A DNA stretch of 64,000 bases from Actinobacillus seminis (GCF_002263215.1 NZ_NLFK01000001.1:124001-188000), one strand, 5' to 3'; counted from the stretch's first letter, positions 20,306 through 31,200 are shown. The notes: generated by a model not told the origin, from the letters alone. Program-made: numbers and translations.

Positions 20306-21088
20306 ATGTTTGATATTTTATTTCCTGCTTGGCTAACCGGTATTTTGCTTTCTTTGATTACTGCTCCGCTCGGTGCTTTCGTTGTATGGCGCAAAATGGC
20401 ATATTTCGGCGATACCCTGTCCCATTCCGCCTTACTCGGCGTTGCGCTAGGCATTTTTTTACAAATCAATCCCTACGTAGCCATTTTAATCCTAACCTTA
20501 TTATTGGCAATTATGATGGTATGGCTAGAAGAAAACACCACCTTTTCTGCCGATACGCTGCTTGGCATTATTGCCCATAGCTGCCTCTCCCTTGGTGTGA
20601 TCACCGTTGGCTTATTGCAAAATGTACGTGTTGATTTGATGAGCTATTTATTCGGCGATTTGCTCGCCATTGGGTACCAAGATCTGTATTTTATCGGCAC
20701 CGGTGTCGTGGTCGTTTTAAGTACCTTATTATATTTTTGGAAACCCCTCCTCTCCACCACTGTCAGTTCGGAATTGGCACAAGTAGAAGGCGTCAATATC
20801 CGCAAAATGCGTTTTATCTTAATGATCTTAACCGCATTAACAATCGCCTTGAGCATGAAATTTGTCGGCGCCTTAATTATCACCTCGCTATTAATTATCC
20901 CCGCCGCCACTGCCAGACGCTTTGCCGGAACGCCGGAAAGCATGGTGATCATTGCAGTGTTATTAAGCATGACTGCTATTTCGTTAGGCCTATTATTATC
21001 CGCCTTTTACGATACCGCCGCCGGTCCGTCCGTGGTGATTGCTTCAGCGTTGTTGTTTATCATATCCCTTACCCGCAAATCGCAATAA
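20306..21088 (+). CDS. znuB: Zinc ABC transporter permease
   Basis: Membrane subunit of the zinc importer, 260 residues, with about eight hydrophobic segments. WRKMAYFGDTLSHSALLGVA, RVDLMSYLFGDLLA and KFVGALIITSLLIIPAATARRFA closely match ZnuB. The true start is the ATG at 20306 (MFDILFPAWLTG); the frame is open further upstream but overlaps znuC. It converges on amtB. The periplasmic znuA gene is not in the window. Confidence 0.95.
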   Translation: MFDILFPAWLTGILLSLITAPLGAFVVWRKMAYFGDTLSHSALLGVALGIFLQINPYVAILILTLLLAIMMVWLEENTTFSADTLLGIIAHSCLSLGVITVGLLQNVRVDLMSYLFGDLLAIGYQDLYFIGTGVVVVLSTLLYFWKPLLSTTVSSELAQVEGVNIRKMRFILMILTALTIALSMKFVGALIITSLLIIPAATARRFAGTPESMVIIAVLLSMTAISLGLLLSAFYDTAAGPSVVIASALLFIISLTRKSQ

Positions 21089-21122
21089 TCGGCTTCAAGT
21101 ATTACCAAACAAACGAAAAAAA

Positions 21123-21144
21123 GACCGCACTTCAAAGTGCGGTC
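21123..21144. terminator. Inverted USS pair between znuB and amtB
   Basis: GACCGCACTT and AAGTGCGGTC form a 10-bp stem with a 2-nt loop. On the minus strand a T run follows, so it can end amtB transcription. Confidence 0.75.
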
Positions 21145-21178
21145 AAAATCGAGCCGCTTTTTTATTATTATTCATTAA

Positions 21179-22474
21179 TTATTCAATTCGCTCACCATGC
21201 AACACCAAGTCTAAACCTTGGCGTTCTTCCTCGTAGGCAACACGTAACCCAATGGTTTTATCGATAATTTTCAATAAAGCAAAACTACCGACAGCACTAA
21301 ATGTGATGGTAATCAAGACACTTTCAATTTGAATCCACAAGGTGGTATCCGTACCGGAAATATCAGAAGATACAAACACCCCCGTCAATACCGCACCGAC
21401 AATACCACCGACACCATGGATACCGAAAACATCCAAGGTATCATCATATTTCAACCAATATTTCATTTTAGTTGCTGTTACAAAACAGATCGCACTGGTA
21501 GCAACACCGATAATTAACGCGCTTTGTACAGATACAAATCCTGCTGCCGGGGTAATCCCCACTAAGCCGGCAATAGCGCCTGATGCCAATCCTAAAGCCG
21601 AAGGTTTATGTTTGCACAATACTTCCACCGAACACCACCCCAAAGCGCCTGCGGTTGCTGCAATTTGCGTGGTCGCCAGCGCCATTCCCGCACGACCGTC
21701 AGCTGCCAAAGCGGAACCCGCATTGAAACCGAACCAGCCAATCCACAACATTGCGGTTCCAATTAAGGTTAATACCAAGTTGTGTGGCGCCATCACTTCA
21801 CGACCATATCCAACCCGTTTTCCGATCATAACCGCCGCAACTAAGCCCGCTACCCCCGCGTTGATATGAATAACCGTACCGCCGGCATAGTCCAATACGC
21901 CATCACTTGCTAACCAACCATCCATGCCCCATACCCAATGAGCAGTAGGCACGTAAATCAATAAAAACCATAATCCAACGAACCATAATAATGCCGAAAA
22001 TTTCATTCTTTCCGCAAAGGCGCCGGTAATAATCGCGCCGGCAATGATGGCAAATGCCATTTGGAATACCATAAAGACCGACTCCGGAATCGTCTCTGCG
22101 CCCGGATAAACCGTCAACATTTCTTTTTCCGTAAAAACGTTCATACCGGATAAAAAAAAGCGTTCAGTACCGCCGACAAAGGCACCGTTTGGCGTAAAGG
22201 CTAAACTATAACCAAAACACATCCATAAAATCGCAATCAAACAACAGACCGCAAAACTTTGCATCATTGTGGCCAACACATTTTTCTTACGCACCATTCC
22301 CGCATAAAACAACGCCAAACCGGGAATAGTCATAAATAACACCAAAATCGTCGACACCATCACCCATGTCGTATCGCCCGCTTTTAACGTCGACATAGGT
22401 TGTACCCAATCGGATAAATCCGCCATTGCCATAGGCGAAATGCCCGACAGCCCAAGTAATACCACCTTTTTCAT
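21179..22474 (-). CDS. amtB: Ammonium transporter
   Basis: Inner-membrane ammonia channel, 431 residues from the ATG at 22474. The protein starts with a cleavable-type signal (MKKVVLLGLSGISPMAMA), then about 11 transmembrane helices. Family stretches include AFAERMKFSALLWF, AHWVWG, GTVIHINAGVAGLVAA and FGIHGVGGIVGA, which carries the pore-region His. The start eight codons further up (22498) is also open but less likely. It follows glnK by 31 bp, the usual glnK-amtB operon. Confidence 0.97.
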   Translation of the reverse strand: MKKVVLLGLSGISPMAMADLSDWVQPMSTLKAGDTTWVMVSTILVLFMTIPGLALFYAGMVRKKNVLATMMQSFAVCCLIAILWMCFGYSLAFTPNGAFVGGTERFFLSGMNVFTEKEMLTVYPGAETIPESVFMVFQMAFAIIAGAIITGAFAERMKFSALLWFVGLWFLLIYVPTAHWVWGMDGWLASDGVLDYAGGTVIHINAGVAGLVAAVMIGKRVGYGREVMAPHNLVLTLIGTAMLWIGWFGFNAGSALAADGRAGMALATTQIAATAGALGWCSVEVLCKHKPSALGLASGAIAGLVGITPAAGFVSVQSALIIGVATSAICFVTATKMKYWLKYDDTLDVFGIHGVGGIVGAVLTGVFVSSDISGTDTTLWIQIESVLITITFSAVGSFALLKIIDKTIGLRVAYEEERQGLDLVLHGERIE

Positions 22475-22505
22475 ACATTGCCTCCCAAGTAAAATCATAT
22501 CCTAT

Positions 22506-22862
<357 letters not shown>

Positions 22863-22984
22863 TTATGGTTATTAATCCGTATCAAGAAAAATCGGCATTT
22901 TGCCTTTTTCCTACACTGCGGGAACAAAATAACATCAAATAAAATATAGGTAAATATCTTTTTCTATTAAATTTTATATAATTT

Positions 22985-23001
22985 AAAAAAAAAAAAAAAA
23001 A
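22985..23001. repeat. 17-nt poly-A tract
   Basis: Seventeen A abut a Hin USS (AGTGCGGT follows directly) in the metF-glnK gap, downstream of metF. Confidence 0.9.
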
Positions 23002-23030
23002 GTGCGGTGGTTTTTTAGCGAATTTTTAAT

Positions 23031-23927
<897 letters not shown>

Positions 23928-24007
23928 CTAAATCCATTGACATTATTTTAACCACCATAGTAAATTTAAAGCGAGTATGTGTCAATTTCAAAAATTAATT
24001 ATTTAAA

Positions 24008-24020
24008 TGAATATAATTCA
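24008..24020. promoter_or_regulatory. MetR box upstream of metF
   Basis: TGAATATAATTCA is an exact TGAA-N5-TTCA dyad. MetR activates metF in enteric bacteria. Confidence 0.6.
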
Positions 24021-24114
24021 TGAAAAATAAAAAGTACGTTTGTGCCGGTTTGCTGAATTCGCTATACTTTCGCGCAATACTATGCTGAATTACTTTCGTT
24101 TTTTGAGGATCATC

Positions 24115-26242
24115 ATGAGCAAAAAACAAAATAACATTTACATTATCCGCCATTGCTCTTGCCTTAGCTGTAGGAGCTCAATTTTATACCAACTATAAAA
24201 TTGATCGGGAATTACAAAAATTTCCTTACACCCTGCGCGATCAACTCACGCTCAATGTCACTCAAATTAAAAGCAACTTTTTTAGTCGTGAATTAATGTT
24301 CAGTATCAGCGATACCGCTTCACATAAAACGAATATTATTCACACAAATCTTACCGCACTTCCTTTCGCCATTACTGCTGAATCAGAATTGCCAGCGGAA
24401 TTAATCAAAGATTTGAATAAAAAATGGCAAGTCACTATTGATAAAAGCGTGATTAACAGTAAATTTTCCGTTATCGGCGATTATTTACAATCGGATATTG
24501 TTACGCAATTTCGAGATCTCACCAATAAACCGCAAGAATTGGAAGTTAATTTAAATTTTGCCTCTAAAACGAAATTTATGGAAATAAAAAGTCGTTTGAG
24601 CGGTTTTTATTACGATACCAACTCTAATATCAAAGATCTCAATGCGAATTTAACCTTAATTCCTATTGGACAAAATCAATATGATTTATCAGATTTAGAG
24701 GTCAAATTATCAAATGCGGATATTTATTTATTAAATGGTGACAATACACACATCGAACTGGATAAAACAAATTATCAATTAAATAAAAAAAAAAAAAAAG
24801 CCTCCCACGACTATAATGTATGCTATACGAAGTTATTACGAAAACAAATTATCAATTAATAAATCGTTCTACACAGATACTTATGATTTAAATACGAAAT
24901 TAGATACGGAAAAATTATTGATTTCTAATAAAAATAATCCACAAGATAAAATACAGCTTAATGGATTGCGACTTACTTTAGCACAAATTGGCGTACCGAA
25001 TCATTTATTATTCGGTAATATTTTAGACACAGTGAATAAAGATAAAATTGATTATCAAAAAACCCTTCAATTATTATTGGATCTATTTTATAACAGCAAA
25101 AAATTACAATTTGATATTGCAACACAAACCGCCACCTTGCCTAATGGCCAAGCAAAATTAAATTTAAACAATGTATCCCTTGCCACGAAAGCAAACTTTG
25201 AAAATCCACAAAATGCAGAAATAGAAAATAATGTCACTGCGGATTCCATCACTCAACAATATGCTAAAAAAGAAGATACGATTTCTATTTCAGGACTGGA
25301 ATTTAGTAGTAAACTAATGCAAATTGATATTAGCAAACATTCAGAACTGCTAAAATATAAGCTCAATTCTATGCTGAATGTTTTCCAAGAGAAAAAAAGT
25401 CATGCTCAATTAGCAGAGTTACTCAAAAATATCAGTCAAAATTTTCAAGAAAAAACACAATGGCAGTTAAAAATAAACTCCTTTGTTTATCCACATGTCT
25501 TTAATATAGAAGGGTTCGATCTTAACTATATAGAGGAACCAACAAATGAACAGGAATATTTGGTAAATATCAGCGGAAACTTGGATAAGTTAATTGATGA
25601 ATATCAAGCTTATCAATTAAATAATATTAAAGCTGAACTTCCTTTTAAATTGACGCAAGCCAATTATTTAATTCCCATTTATATTTGCGAAAGTTATTCT
25701 TTAAATTGTTCAACTAATTTATCCAACGAAGATTATAATAAATTACTTTTAGATATTTTTAAAAATGTTGCGCTAAAAACAGAAAATATAACGTTTCATT
25801 TCAATATCGATACTTACCCAAACACCCGTGGTGAAGATGTCAGTATCAATGGGAATTTAACTTTACCGGCGTTAGATAGCGCACGTAGTCAATCTATCCA
25901 TAATGAAAGCGACGCCTTAAACGAAAAATTAATGCCATGACTGCGATGCTTAATGTAACGTTCCCTGCAACCTTAGTAGAGCTTAATGATAAAAAATCCA
26001 GCCCATTTTGGCAAGAATTCGTGTTAAACATCAAACCAAATGAAATTAATGGTGTAGATAACCCATTTTTCCTCCTTGAGGGTGGTAATTATTCGTTTAA
26101 ATATGAGCAACAACCGGAGCAACAGATTTCAATTAATGGAAAACCGTTAAACCAAATCCCTGCTGCATCACCGAATGAAATACCACAAAAAATGTTAGCT
26201 ACTCCCGAAAATATGCCTGCAGTACCGGAGTTGAAACAATAA
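24115..26242 (+). pseudogene. DUF945/YdgA-like protein, interrupted by frameshifts and sequencing linker
   Basis: One gene appears here in four pieces. ATG 24115 follows GAGGAT. Removing one A at 24121-24126 gives MSKNKITFTLSAIALALAVG, a signal anchor, then YTNYKIDRELQ and FFSRELMFSISD as in DUF945/YdgA proteins. The frame is then broken by the artefact at 24785-24840. Copies of ACAAATTATCAATTAA on both sides show where the real sequence rejoins (QLNKSFYTDTYDL). Adding one A near 25928 restores KINAMTAMLNVTFP, and the frame runs to 26242. The family is periplasmic or membrane-anchored and of unknown role. In the organism the gene is probably intact. Confidence 0.72.
24785..24840. other. Assembly artefact: A run plus residual sequencing adaptor and loxP-type mate-pair linker
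   Basis: After 15 A (24785-24799), GCCTCCCACGACT (24800-24812) looks like the reverse complement of a 454 rapid-library adaptor end. It is followed by the loxP spacer ATGTATGC (inside TATAATGTATGC) and the arm TATACGAAGTTATTACG. The 29 nt at 24812-24840 equal, from memory, the last 29 nt of the 42-nt Titanium paired-end linker. The host sequence ACAAATTATCAATTAA is repeated on both sides. Confidence 0.9.
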
Positions 26243-26277
26243 AAGTTAAAAAACGACCGCACTTTTATTTATCACGA

Positions 26278-26304
26278 CCGGTACGAGCGAAAGGCTCGTA
26301 CCGG
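26278..26304. repeat. Strong hairpin upstream of trhP
   Basis: CCGGTACGAGC and GCTCGTACCGG form an 11-bp stem with a GAAAG loop, followed nine bases later by a T run. It may terminate the DUF945-like gene. Its ACGAGC/GCTCGT core resembles the palindromes at 4131-4248. The rest of the 215-bp gap holds a USS and no gene. Confidence 0.75.
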
Positions 26305-26457
26305 CTATGTTCTTTTTTACTCATCTCAAAGAAAAAGTCCGAAAAATCCACCGAACTTTTATTCCCCGCTTTACAAATTCCAAAATCTGCCTAAAATACC
26401 CCCTTTTAAATAACCTACTTGTTAGGTTCCTGACTTGTAATCAGAAAGAGACAATTT

Positions 26458-27846
26458 ATGACCGCTTCTTTTAAACCCGAACTTCTCTCGCCGGCAGGTT
26501 CATTGAAAAATATGCGTTATGCGTTCGCTTATGGCGCTGATGCAGTTTACGCCGGACAACCGCGTTATAGTTTACGTGTGCGCAACAACGAATTTAATCA
26601 TGCCAATTTAAAAATCGGTATTGATGAAGCCCATGCTTTAGGTAAAAAATTCTATGTGGTAGTAAATATCGCGCCACATAATTCTAAATTAAAAACCTTT
26701 ATCAAAGATTTACAACCCGTTGTGGATATGAACCCTGATGCTTTAATCATGTCCGATCCGGGGTTGATTATGTTAGTACGTGAACATTTTCCGCATATCG
26801 CTATCCACCTTTCCGTACAAGCCAACGCGGTGAACTGGGCGACGGTAAAATTTTGGAAACAAATGGGATTAACCCGCGTGATTTTATCGCGCGAACTTTC
26901 ATTAGAAGAAATTGCAGAAATTCGCCGGCAAGTGCCGGATATTGAAGTTGAAATTTTTGTCCATGGCGCACTTTGTATGGCATATTCAGGGCGCTGTTTA
27001 TTATCCGGCTATATCAACAAACGCGATCCGAACCAAGGTACTTGCACCAACGCCTGTCGTTGGGAGTATCAGTTGCAGGAAGGAACCACTGATGAGGTAG
27101 GGAATATCGTGCCGAAATTTGATCCAAACCAACAAATTGAAGTAACAAATGTGGCGCCGACTTTAGGGGAAGGTAACACCACAGAAAAAGTCTTCCTTTA
27201 TACCGAACCGCAAAGACCGGATGAACAAATGACTGCCTTTGAAGACGAGCATGGCACCTATTTTATGAATTCCAAAGATCTGCGTGCGGTGCAACACGTG
27301 GAAAAATTAACGCAACTAGGTGTGCATTCGTTAAAAATTGAGGGGCGTACAAAATCTTTCTATTATTGCGCAAGAACCGCTCAAGTATATCGCAAAGCCA
27401 TTGATGATGCCGCTGCCGGTAAGCCATTTGATGAAAGCTTAATGAATACATTGGAAAGTTTGGCACACCGCGGCTACACCGAAGGTTTTTTACGTCGTCA
27501 TACCCATGATGAATATCAAAATTATGACTATGGCTATTCCATTTCCGAACGCCAACAATTTGTCGGTGAGTTTACCGGTAAACGCAATGCTCAAGGCATG
27601 GCGGAAGTCGCGGTAAAAAATAAATTTTTATTAGGTGACGAAGTGGAGATGATGACACCCAAAGGTAATATTTTGTTTAGAATCCGGCAAATGATCAATC
27701 GCAAAGGCGAGGAAGTGGACGCCGCTCTCGGTGATGGTCATTTTGTTTTCCTTAACGTTGCGCAGGATATCAACTTGGATTATGCTTTATTAATGCGAAA
27801 TTTGGTCAATACGAATACACGTAATCCCCATGAAAAAAAGGCTTAA
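26458..27846 (+). CDS. trhP: tRNA hydroxylation protein, peptidase U32 family
   Basis: A 462-residue U32-family protein matching E. coli YegQ/TrhP, which works in 5-hydroxyuridine formation at the tRNA wobble position. It starts ELLSPAGSLKNMRYAFAYGADAVYAG and carries VHGALCMAYSGRCLLSGY and GTCTNACRWEY, the conserved Cys cluster thought to hold an iron-sulphur centre. Some databases list it as a protease or collagenase; that activity is not shown here. It is flanked by hairpins on both sides and is likely monocistronic. Confidence 0.92.
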   Translation: MTASFKPELLSPAGSLKNMRYAFAYGADAVYAGQPRYSLRVRNNEFNHANLKIGIDEAHALGKKFYVVVNIAPHNSKLKTFIKDLQPVVDMNPDALIMSDPGLIMLVREHFPHIAIHLSVQANAVNWATVKFWKQMGLTRVILSRELSLEEIAEIRRQVPDIEVEIFVHGALCMAYSGRCLLSGYINKRDPNQGTCTNACRWEYQLQEGTTDEVGNIVPKFDPNQQIEVTNVAPTLGEGNTTEKVFLYTEPQRPDEQMTAFEDEHGTYFMNSKDLRAVQHVEKLTQLGVHSLKIEGRTKSFYYCARTAQVYRKAIDDAAAGKPFDESLMNTLESLAHRGYTEGFLRRHTHDEYQNYDYGYSISERQQFVGEFTGKRNAQGMAEVAVKNKFLLGDEVEMMTPKGNILFRIRQMINRKGEEVDAALGDGHFVFLNVAQDINLDYALLMRNLVNTNTRNPHEKKA

Positions 27847-27856
27847 TTAACTTTAT

Positions 27857-27880
27857 AACATTTTTTGTTAAAAAAATGTT
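27857..27880 (+). terminator. AT-rich hairpin after trhP
   Basis: AACATTTTTT and AAAAAATGTT pair around GTTA directly before the next promoter. Confidence 0.6.
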
Positions 27881-27911
27881 GCTACTGTAAATTTTTTGTG
27901 TATAATATGCT

Positions 27912-27975
27912 CCATACCCTAAAAAAGTATGACTCCAAATATATTTCGCCCTTTCTTGATGAAAGGGCTTTTTTT
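27912..27975 (+). ncRNA. Candidate small RNA downstream of trhP
   Basis: TTGCTA (27879-27884), 16 bp, then a perfect TATAAT (27901-27906) form one of the best promoters in the window. About 64 nt follow and end in a terminator: GCCCTTTC (27948-27955) pairing with GAAAGGGC (27961-27968), then seven T. The 5' part folds as CATAC with GTATG. No reading frame of use is present, and the next gene starts 128 bp after the terminator, so this is not simply a leader. I cannot match it to a known RNA family. Confidence 0.55.
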
Positions 27976-28102
27976 ATTCTTTTTTCTCACCCCACTCAAT
28001 TTATTAAAAAAACCTTTAAAAAATAATCACTTTTACTTTACTAATTTCACAAAAGTGCGGTAGGATTTCTAAAAGTTTGTCATTAAATTAAAGGAATAGC
28101 CT

Positions 28103-29967
28103 ATGATCCGCGCAGAAGACCTTTCCCAAAATTTGTTGTTACAAATAAGCAATTTAATTGATGGTAATCAAGTCGGTGCAAAAGAATTGCGCAGTGGCGA
28201 ATTTCGTGCGGAAAATGTGCAAGTGGCAGCGACAGTAAGTTGGCAATTCCAATGCGAATATAAAGAAATTCGCGAAGTCAGCGATAAACAAGTAAAAAAC
28301 CATTTTTCCCACGATCTCCACAATTTTCCCACCAGCAACATTTATTGCAACTTGCCATGCACGAACAGACATTACGTGCAGAATTTTTAGCGAATTTAGC
28401 TCAATACCAAGAACGTGGATTAGAAAAATCAGATAAACCCTATTGCATTCATCGCTTCGATACCTTTTCGGTTTGGGAAGATTGTCTTAGCTGTAAAGGG
28501 CGCGGCAAAATCACTTGTTCAAGCTGTCATGGCAGAGGCAATCACAGCTGCGGGGCTTGTGGTGGTTCCGGTCAACAAGCGCATTTTGTTAACCAATACA
28601 ACAGCCAAAGGCAAGCTGTCGGCACACGTACCGAATATCGCAGTTGTAGCGCTTGCGGCGGTAGCAGAGCGACCACCTGTTCATCCTGCTCCGGACGCGT
28701 GGCGAAGTACGCTGTAAAGATTGCCAAGGTCATGGAAAATTTACGATTACCGGCAATGTACAAGCCTTTGCCTACCCAACTTATCAAGTCAGCACCAACA
28801 CCACCTTTGCCAAAAGCCCGTTAGAGCATCTATTAAATCAATCCGGCGTGATTTTTTGCCAAGAAAAATCGCATTTGATCAAGTAAAAAGCGAAACCATT
28901 AACGACATTAACTATTTTATTTATTATGGCGAAGTCGCATTATTGGAACAACATTTCCAATTACAAGGTAGAAATTATACTTGCTACGCTTTTTCTAACC
29001 CGCCCTACCCTTTTATTAAACCGGCAATTTTTGATGATCTTTTTGCTGATGAAGTCACTTTTTTAGAACAAACCCTGCCGGATACAAACAAAACCGATAA
29101 AAAGAAAGCCTTTACGTTTTTACACGCTATGCCAATCAGCCGGTTTTAGAAAGAACCATACGTGAGATTGCGCAATATCGAAGTCATGAAAATGAAAACC
29201 TAGGGCAACGCTTAGAAAATATCTGTTTAGGCTTTATTTCGCCGATAATGGCGACCAAATTAACCCATTATCTCAACCAAATCATGGATAAAGTTTCTCC
29301 AGTGTATTCTCAAATTACCTGGCAGATTTTTACCTTTTTCATTTTGTTAGCAACCGTGTTGACGACGGAACATACACTAGAAACCTCCTTTAAAACCCAT
29401 CCAATTTCCTCTATTTTTGTTGGATTAGGCACCACGTTGCTGGTCACATTGCTTTTGTCCGCGCTGGCGTGGTTCATCAGTTCCGTAATCATCTTCTGGC
29501 AGCGACGCAAAATTCCCGCTGAATATCGGCAAAAAATGCGTAACCGCGAACCGTTTCGACGTTTACTGAAAATCGTCCTGCCCGTTTTTCTCGGCGCCGG
29601 CATTTATGGTGCGGTTGCCGCTTATGGTTTTTTGCCAAAATGGAATGGATTTCCACAACCGCAAATCCAACAACTTGCGACATGGTATTGTTCAACCAAT
29701 AACTCGGCAAATTGGTGTCAAACTATTCCAAAAATCAACACCGAAACAACGCTCGTGACACCACCGGCAGTAGTTTACAGCGTTGAAGAAAAAACGCGTA
29801 TTATTCAACAAACCTTAACCGAACAAGGCTACAGACTGAAAGTGGACGGAAAATTTGGCGCACAAACCCGCGGCGCCGCAGTCAATTACCTTGCGACTAA
29901 AGGCATCCAAGTCGCTAACGACATCGCCTTAGATCCATTGTTTGAGTATTTTAAACCAAGCTTATAA
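28103..29967 (+). pseudogene. DnaJ-type zinc-finger membrane protein with peptidoglycan-binding tail, multiple apparent frameshifts
   Basis: Pieces in three frames read as one protein of about 620 residues. The middle has six CxxCxGxG-like repeats (CLSCKGRG, CSSCHGRG, CGACGGSG, CSACGGSR, CSSCSGRG, CKDCQGHG), as in the DnaJ zinc domain but without a J domain. The C-terminal third has about three hydrophobic segments and ends in a PG_binding_1-like module (QTLTEQGYRLKVDGKFGAQTRGA). Joins are needed near 28330, 28695, 28845 and 29120, several at homopolymers. ATG 28103 follows AAGGAATAGCCT. The function is unknown; a membrane protein with a cytoplasmic zinc region and an external wall-binding end is inferred. 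Each join is explained by one base, so a real intact gene is likely. Confidence 0.65.
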
Positions 29968-29974
29968 TAAAAAT

Positions 29975-30691
29975 GGGGCTGTCCTAGATAACGACTCCCC
30001 CCATTTAGGTTAAGATAACCCAATGAAAAAAAGTCGTCTAAGTCAGTACAAACAACATAAACTCATAGAACTGTTTGTGGCAGGTGTAACTGCTCGAACA
30101 GCCGCCGAGTTAGTAAATGTAAACAAAAGCACCGCAGCCTATTACTTTCACCGTTTGCGATTGCTCATCTATCAACATAGCCCTCATCTGGAAATGTTTG
30201 AGGGCGAAATTGAAGCGGACGAAAGCTATTTCGGCGGAACCCGCAAAGGTAAACGAGGTCGTGGTGCAGCCGGTAAAACTGCTGTATTCGGGCTTTTAAA
30301 GCGTGACGGCAAGGTTTATACCGTTGTCATTCCGAACACGCAATCTGCCACACTTTTGCCGATTATTCGGGAAAAGGTGAAACCGGACAGCATTGTTTAC
30401 ACCGATTTTTATCGAAGCTATGATGTGCTTGATGTGAGTGAATTTAATCATTTTCGCATCAACCACAGTACTTACTTCGCCGAAAATCAAAATCACATTA
30501 ACGGGATAGAGAATTTTTGGAGCCAAGCAAAAACGCCATTTGCGTAAATTTAACGGCATTCCTAAAGCCCATTTTGAGCTGTATTTGAAAGAATGCGAAT
30601 GGCGTTTTAATTACAGTGACTTAAAATCTCAAGTTTTCTTTTTAAAACAATTGGTTAAGGGGATCTTAAGCTAGTTATCTAGGACAGCCCC
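29975..30691 (+). mobile_element. IS1016-type insertion sequence (IS1595 family)
   Basis: Perfect terminal inverted repeats GGGGCTGTCCTAGATAAC (29975-29992) and its complement (30674-30691) bound 717 bp containing one transposase gene. The flanks (ATAAAAAT on the left, AAGAATTA on the right) do not give the 8-bp target duplication expected. The left flank is the end of an unrelated gene and the right flank is the middle of a TRAP permease gene. Confidence 0.93.
30023..30674 (+). pseudogene. IS1016-type transposase, one apparent frameshift
   Basis: The DDE transposase of the ISXO2/IS1595 type begins MKKSRLSQYKQHKLIELF with a helix-turn-helix (TARTAAELVNVNKSTAAYYFHRL). Catalytic segments are EADESYFGG, YTDFYRSYD and HINGIENFW. 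The frame ends early at 30547. Dropping one A from the AAAAA before CGCC gives QAKRHLRKFNGIPKAHFELY and runs to a stop at 30672-30674 inside the right inverted repeat, for 216 residues, the normal size. It is either a sequencing error or a dead copy. Confidence 0.88.
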
Positions 30692-30693
30692 AA

Positions 30694-31200
30694 GAATTAA
30701 CATTTGAAAAATTCAAACGTTCAATACTAAATGCAGCAGCAATGACAGCAATGTGTACCCTAATTATATCGGTAGCAACTATTTTATCATGGATTATCGC
30801 ATTTACTCGTCTACCTGATCTAATTATAGGATTCTTAACAAGTATTACAGATAATCCTTACATTATCCTTCTACTCTTGGTTGCATTTCTATTATTTATC
30901 GGCATGTTTATTGAAACTATTGCTGCAACTATTATTGTCGCTCCAATTTTAATGCCGGTAGCCTATCAATATGGAATAGATCCGATACAATTTGCTATAA
31001 TTATGATCGTCGTATTAGTTTACGCGGAAGTAACGCCTCCTGTTGGCGGAGTACTATTCATTACTATGGGAATTGCTAATGTCAAACTACAGGAAACACT
31101 AAAATACCTTGTACCTTATTTAGGCATCATATTTATCGTCATATTATTAATGATATTATTCCCTTCGATCTCCTTGATGATACCTAATATATTCCGTTAA
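30694..31200 (+). pseudogene. TRAP transporter large permease (DctM-like), N-terminus missing
   Basis: The frame is open from the IS edge and reads ELTFEKFKRSILNAAAMTAM, then about four transmembrane helices with FIGMFIETIAATIIVAPILMPVA and EVTPPVGGVLFI, the C-terminal 40 percent of a DctM-type subunit. Whole DctM proteins are about 425 residues; 168 remain. The IS replaced or was joined to the missing part. No SiaP/DctP or DctQ gene is nearby. Its substrate is unknown. Confidence 0.82.

Noticed and set aside
24812-24840. A natural loxP/Cre recombination site
   Set aside because: Only part of the site is present, it is bordered by adaptor-like bases and the TTACG of a commercial linker, and no recombinase gene is nearby.
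24816-25940. ORF beginning MYAIRSYYE as an independent gene
   Set aside because: Its first codons are the mate-pair linker; the rest belongs to the DUF945-like gene.
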